Both the position numbers and the translations under genes were made by a program. Below the pieces are notes generated by a model. That model was given only the letters and a program-made list of their open reading frames with translations, searched no databases and had not been told where the DNA came from. 64,000 bases of DNA, taken from positions 26,454-90,453 of the forward strand of contig JAENYC010000012.1 in NCBI GenBank assembly GCA_016841945.1, in the 5' to 3' direction. This DNA comes from Haloplasma contractile (lineage in GTDB: Bacteria; Bacillota_I; Bacilli_A; Haloplasmatales; Haloplasmataceae). Below are positions 61,547 to 64,000 of the stretch, in pieces (position 1 is the first letter of the stretch; each line of letters starts with the position of its first letter).

Positions 61547-63898
61547 ATGAACTGGAAACAAATATTACTGAAAGGTTTACCAGTATTATTAATAGCAGCT
61601 GTGATTGTGATTGTGGCGGCTATCGCTAGTAGACCTAAACCACAACCTAAAGTAACCAATGCAGGTGAAAAAGTATTAGACTTCAATAACCTTCAAGTTA
61701 CTAAAGGTGAGTTGTATGATAGGATGAAAACCATTAACGGTTTGAATTCTTTAATTAATATTATTGACAATAATCTACTAGAAGAATATGAAGAGAAAGT
61801 AGATTTAGAAGAACTCGATGAAGAAATTGAAGCAGATAAAGAAAGTGATGGCGAAAATAAATTTTATCAAAATATGATTATACAAGGTGTTATTTCATCT
61901 AAAGATGATCCTGATAAAGAAGAAAAAATTAGAGACTTTTATATGCTAAACTACTTACAAGAAGCTTATGTAAAAGAGATCACGACAAATGAATATCAAG
62001 ATTTAAGAGAAATGACAGATGAAGAAGCAGCGGATCTAAGTGAAGATGAAAAAACAATAAAAGACTCTATTGAAAGTAAGATAGAGGATTATCGTCAGGA
62101 TATGTGTGTCATTCTGTTAAACTTTAATAAATTACAAGATTCAAATACTTTCTCAAATGATATCAAAGCAATCGAGGATAATGAAGACCTTGATGAAAGT
62201 GCTAAAAATGTTTTAATAAAGGATTTATTTAATGATGAATATGAAGTTCAAAATCCAGATGATGAAGATGAAGAAGATGAAGTAGAAAACCCTCCATTTA
62301 TGGAAGATTTTACATGTGATTATGAAAGAATTCAATATGATAATAATAACCTTCCAAAAGACATTTTAGACGATATTTATGATGATGATTTTGACGAAGG
62401 CGATTATAATAATACAGCAAAATACATTACTGGAAAAGGTTATTATTTTGTTTATAAAGTAAATCAACCATTTGATGATGAAAGTTATAAAGAAACAGAT
62501 TCATTTGTTCAATATATGATCGATAGCTTAGTGAGTGATAAGTTAACTGATACATATATTAGAGAACGCCTTGGAGAATTAAGAGAAACACATGAGTTAA
62601 AAATTTATGATACTGATATTGGAGAACAATATCAAAATATTACAGAAGACTTTGAACCAGAAAAGAAATTACTGAAAAAAGATAACGGTGAATACGTCGT
62701 TGCATCATATAAAGATAATGATGGTAATACCCAATATGTACACGCTGATGATTTATATGCGTTCATAGAAGAAAGATCTGTTGTCTCTTATCTTTTAAAT
62801 ATGATTAATTATGAATCGTTAAAAACAATTCCAGAAATTGAATTATCTGAAACTAAAAAAGAAGAAATTGATGAACAAGTCGTATCATTAAAACAACAGT
62901 TTTTACAACAAAACTATGGTATTACATGGCAAGATTTTCTATTATATCAATATAATGTATTTAATGAAGAGCAATTATTTGATATGATAGCAGGTTCAAC
63001 TTTAAGACAACGCTATTTACTTGGATATGAGGATTATGAAGGTGTTATACAAGTAGATGAAGCAAAGGTTGTAGAAACATATAACGCATGGTTTGAGATA
63101 ACTGCAAGTCATATATTATTCTCATTTGAAGAAAATGATGCTGACTCTGAAGCTTTAGCCATTGAAAAAACAGAACAAGTTTTATATGGTTGTACAGATA
63201 ATGGTGAGTTTAGAGGAGACATTACAGCAGAAACATGTTATATTCATTATGACAGTGAAGGAGAAACAACAGATACCGAAACACCATTCGTAGGATTAGA
63301 TGAAATTGAACATACTGAATATGGAGATGTATTTGGAGCATTAGCGCAAGAATATAGTGATGACCCTTCTGCAAGTCAAAACAAAGGTGACTTAGGTGCC
63401 TTTGGGCCTGAAGACATGGTTGACCCATTTGAAGAAAAAGCAAAAGACATCGCATTTTCTGGCGGTAGTGAAGTGTTTGGCATTACAGATGAACCGTCTG
63501 AAATCGAACGTACTGATGAAACTATCTTTGGATACCATGTGATTTATGTAAAAGACAGTAAAGAATATGTTAAATTGACTGCTGAAGAAAAGACACGTTA
63601 TGATCAATACATTGAAGATTTAGAAGATGAAGATGTATCAGATGACGACATACAAGATGAATATACCGATGAAGAAATTGAAAAATTTGATCAATATAAA
63701 GCTGATTACGAAAAAGTTGAAGACGAATTATTAAATGAAATTAATACAACTGAAATGCAGAATAAATACTTAGCCATTTTACGAGATGATTTAGGTTTTG
63801 CGTTTATAGACCAAGATTTACAAGAAATTTACTATAATGTAAATGAATACTTAAAAGCTTATGACCCAGAAGATGAGGAAGAAGATACAGAAGAATAA
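61547..63898 (+). CDS. Parvulin-type peptidyl-prolyl isomerase, PrsA/SurA-like, strongly acidic
   Basis: 783 residues. A signal anchor lies at residues ~8-28 (GLPVLLIAAVIVIVAAIAS), with no lipobox Cys, so it is anchored, not a lipoprotein. The mature part is very rich in Asp and Glu (DDEDEEDEVE, EDEDVSDDDIQDEYTDEE). A rotamase domain sits near the C-terminus: EITASHILFSFEE, EYSDDPSASQNKGDLGAFG, and IFGYHVIYVKDS. It probably folds exported proteins. It is about 2.5 times the length of Bacillus PrsA. The ATG at 61547 follows AAAGGAG; a GTG at 61538 is rejected. Confidence 0.85.
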   Translation: MNWKQILLKGLPVLLIAAVIVIVAAIASRPKPQPKVTNAGEKVLDFNNLQVTKGELYDRMKTINGLNSLINIIDNNLLEEYEEKVDLEELDEEIEADKESDGENKFYQNMIIQGVISSKDDPDKEEKIRDFYMLNYLQEAYVKEITTNEYQDLREMTDEEAADLSEDEKTIKDSIESKIEDYRQDMCVILLNFNKLQDSNTFSNDIKAIEDNEDLDESAKNVLIKDLFNDEYEVQNPDDEDEEDEVENPPFMEDFTCDYERIQYDNNNLPKDILDDIYDDDFDEGDYNNTAKYITGKGYYFVYKVNQPFDDESYKETDSFVQYMIDSLVSDKLTDTYIRERLGELRETHELKIYDTDIGEQYQNITEDFEPEKKLLKKDNGEYVVASYKDNDGNTQYVHADDLYAFIEERSVVSYLLNMINYESLKTIPEIELSETKKEEIDEQVVSLKQQFLQQNYGITWQDFLLYQYNVFNEEQLFDMIAGSTLRQRYLLGYEDYEGVIQVDEAKVVETYNAWFEITASHILFSFEENDADSEALAIEKTEQVLYGCTDNGEFRGDITAETCYIHYDSEGETTDTETPFVGLDEIEHTEYGDVFGALAQEYSDDPSASQNKGDLGAFGPEDMVDPFEEKAKDIAFSGGSEVFGITDEPSEIERTDETIFGYHVIYVKDSKEYVKLTAEEKTRYDQYIEDLEDEDVSDDDIQDEYTDEEIEKFDQYKADYEKVEDELLNEINTTEMQNKYLAILRDDLGFAFIDQDLQEIYYNVNEYLKAYDPEDEEEDTEE

Positions 63899-63914
63899 TT
63901 TAATTCAGTATTAA

Positions 63915-63943
63915 AGGAGTGTGAATTACAATTTCACACTCCT
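63915..63943 (+). terminator. Terminator of the foldase gene
   Basis: AGGAGTGTGAA / TTCACACTCCT stem with a seven-base loop; only a short T run follows. From 63944 to the window end I see nothing assignable. Confidence 0.6.
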
Positions 63944-64000
63944 CATTTGAGCTTGTCAAGTAGTTTGTGTAAATTTTGTAGAAAAATGTTAGAGCGGATT

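Noticed and set aside
1..64000. Mollicutes code (UGA = Trp)
   Set aside because: Trp in conserved sites is UGG and UGA serves as the stop of genes such as rbgA and the hydrogenase-operon ATPase at 57003.

Overview
The window is AT-rich (around 30% GC by eye) and comes from a low-GC Bacillota chromosome. It uses the standard code: UGA is a stop and Trp is UGG. The housekeeping gene order matches Bacillus-type genomes (rpsP-khpA, rimM-trmD-rplS, rbgA, rnhB, dprA-topA, rpsB-tsf-pyrH-frr, uppS-cdsA-dxr-rseP-proS, trmFO-xerC). PFOR and an electron-bifurcating-type [FeFe] hydrogenase indicate fermentative, anaerobic, H2-forming metabolism. YlbD/YlbE and four tandem YjcZ-type tiny membrane proteins, which are spore-associated families, suggest a spore former or a descendant of one. 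Something near Turicibacter/Haloplasma or another deep Bacilli lineage is a guess, not a result.

Layout. 1-10142: translation, ribosome-maturation and DNA-processing genes, mostly on the minus strand, interrupted by a plus-strand PadR/DUF1700 pair, a broken Nudix gene and an AI-2E-type transporter. 10143-11280: four small Gly/Tyr-rich membrane proteins, each behind the same CATAnnnTA box. 11281-17370: def, a TPR protein, a HAD phosphatase, RNase J, and metK behind a SAM-I (S-box) riboswitch. 17371-23373: a membrane protein with a degenerate HD-GYP domain, a lipoprotein of unknown function and a divergent orphan FtsX-type permease. 23417-36905: isoprenoid and phospholipid synthesis, proS without its editing domain, translation factors, dut, xerC, trmFO and a nucleotidyltransferase. 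37013-45973: small DUF proteins, LysM and TPR proteins, a flavoprotein, a GGDEF-EAL protein, a hybrid histidine kinase split by one in-frame TAA, a CPBP protease and a DUF1540 protein. 46036-57784: PFOR, then a ten-gene hydrogenase operon. 58080-60540: a NitT/TauT-type ABC importer divergent from a Crp/Fnr regulator. 61547-63898: a very acidic parvulin-type foldase.

How the genes work together. PFOR makes reduced ferredoxin. HydA, HydB, HydC and a small [2Fe-2S] protein would oxidise ferredoxin plus NADH to H2. The same operon encodes two DRTGG proteins, two GHKL ATPase-domain proteins, a PHP-domain protein and a hydrogenase-like protein that keeps the H-cluster cysteines but lacks other catalytic residues. 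Upstream lie two Rex-like operators in opposite orientation around a sigma-A promoter. This redox-controlled signalling cassette and the CATAnnnTA-driven tiny-protein array are the most unusual content.
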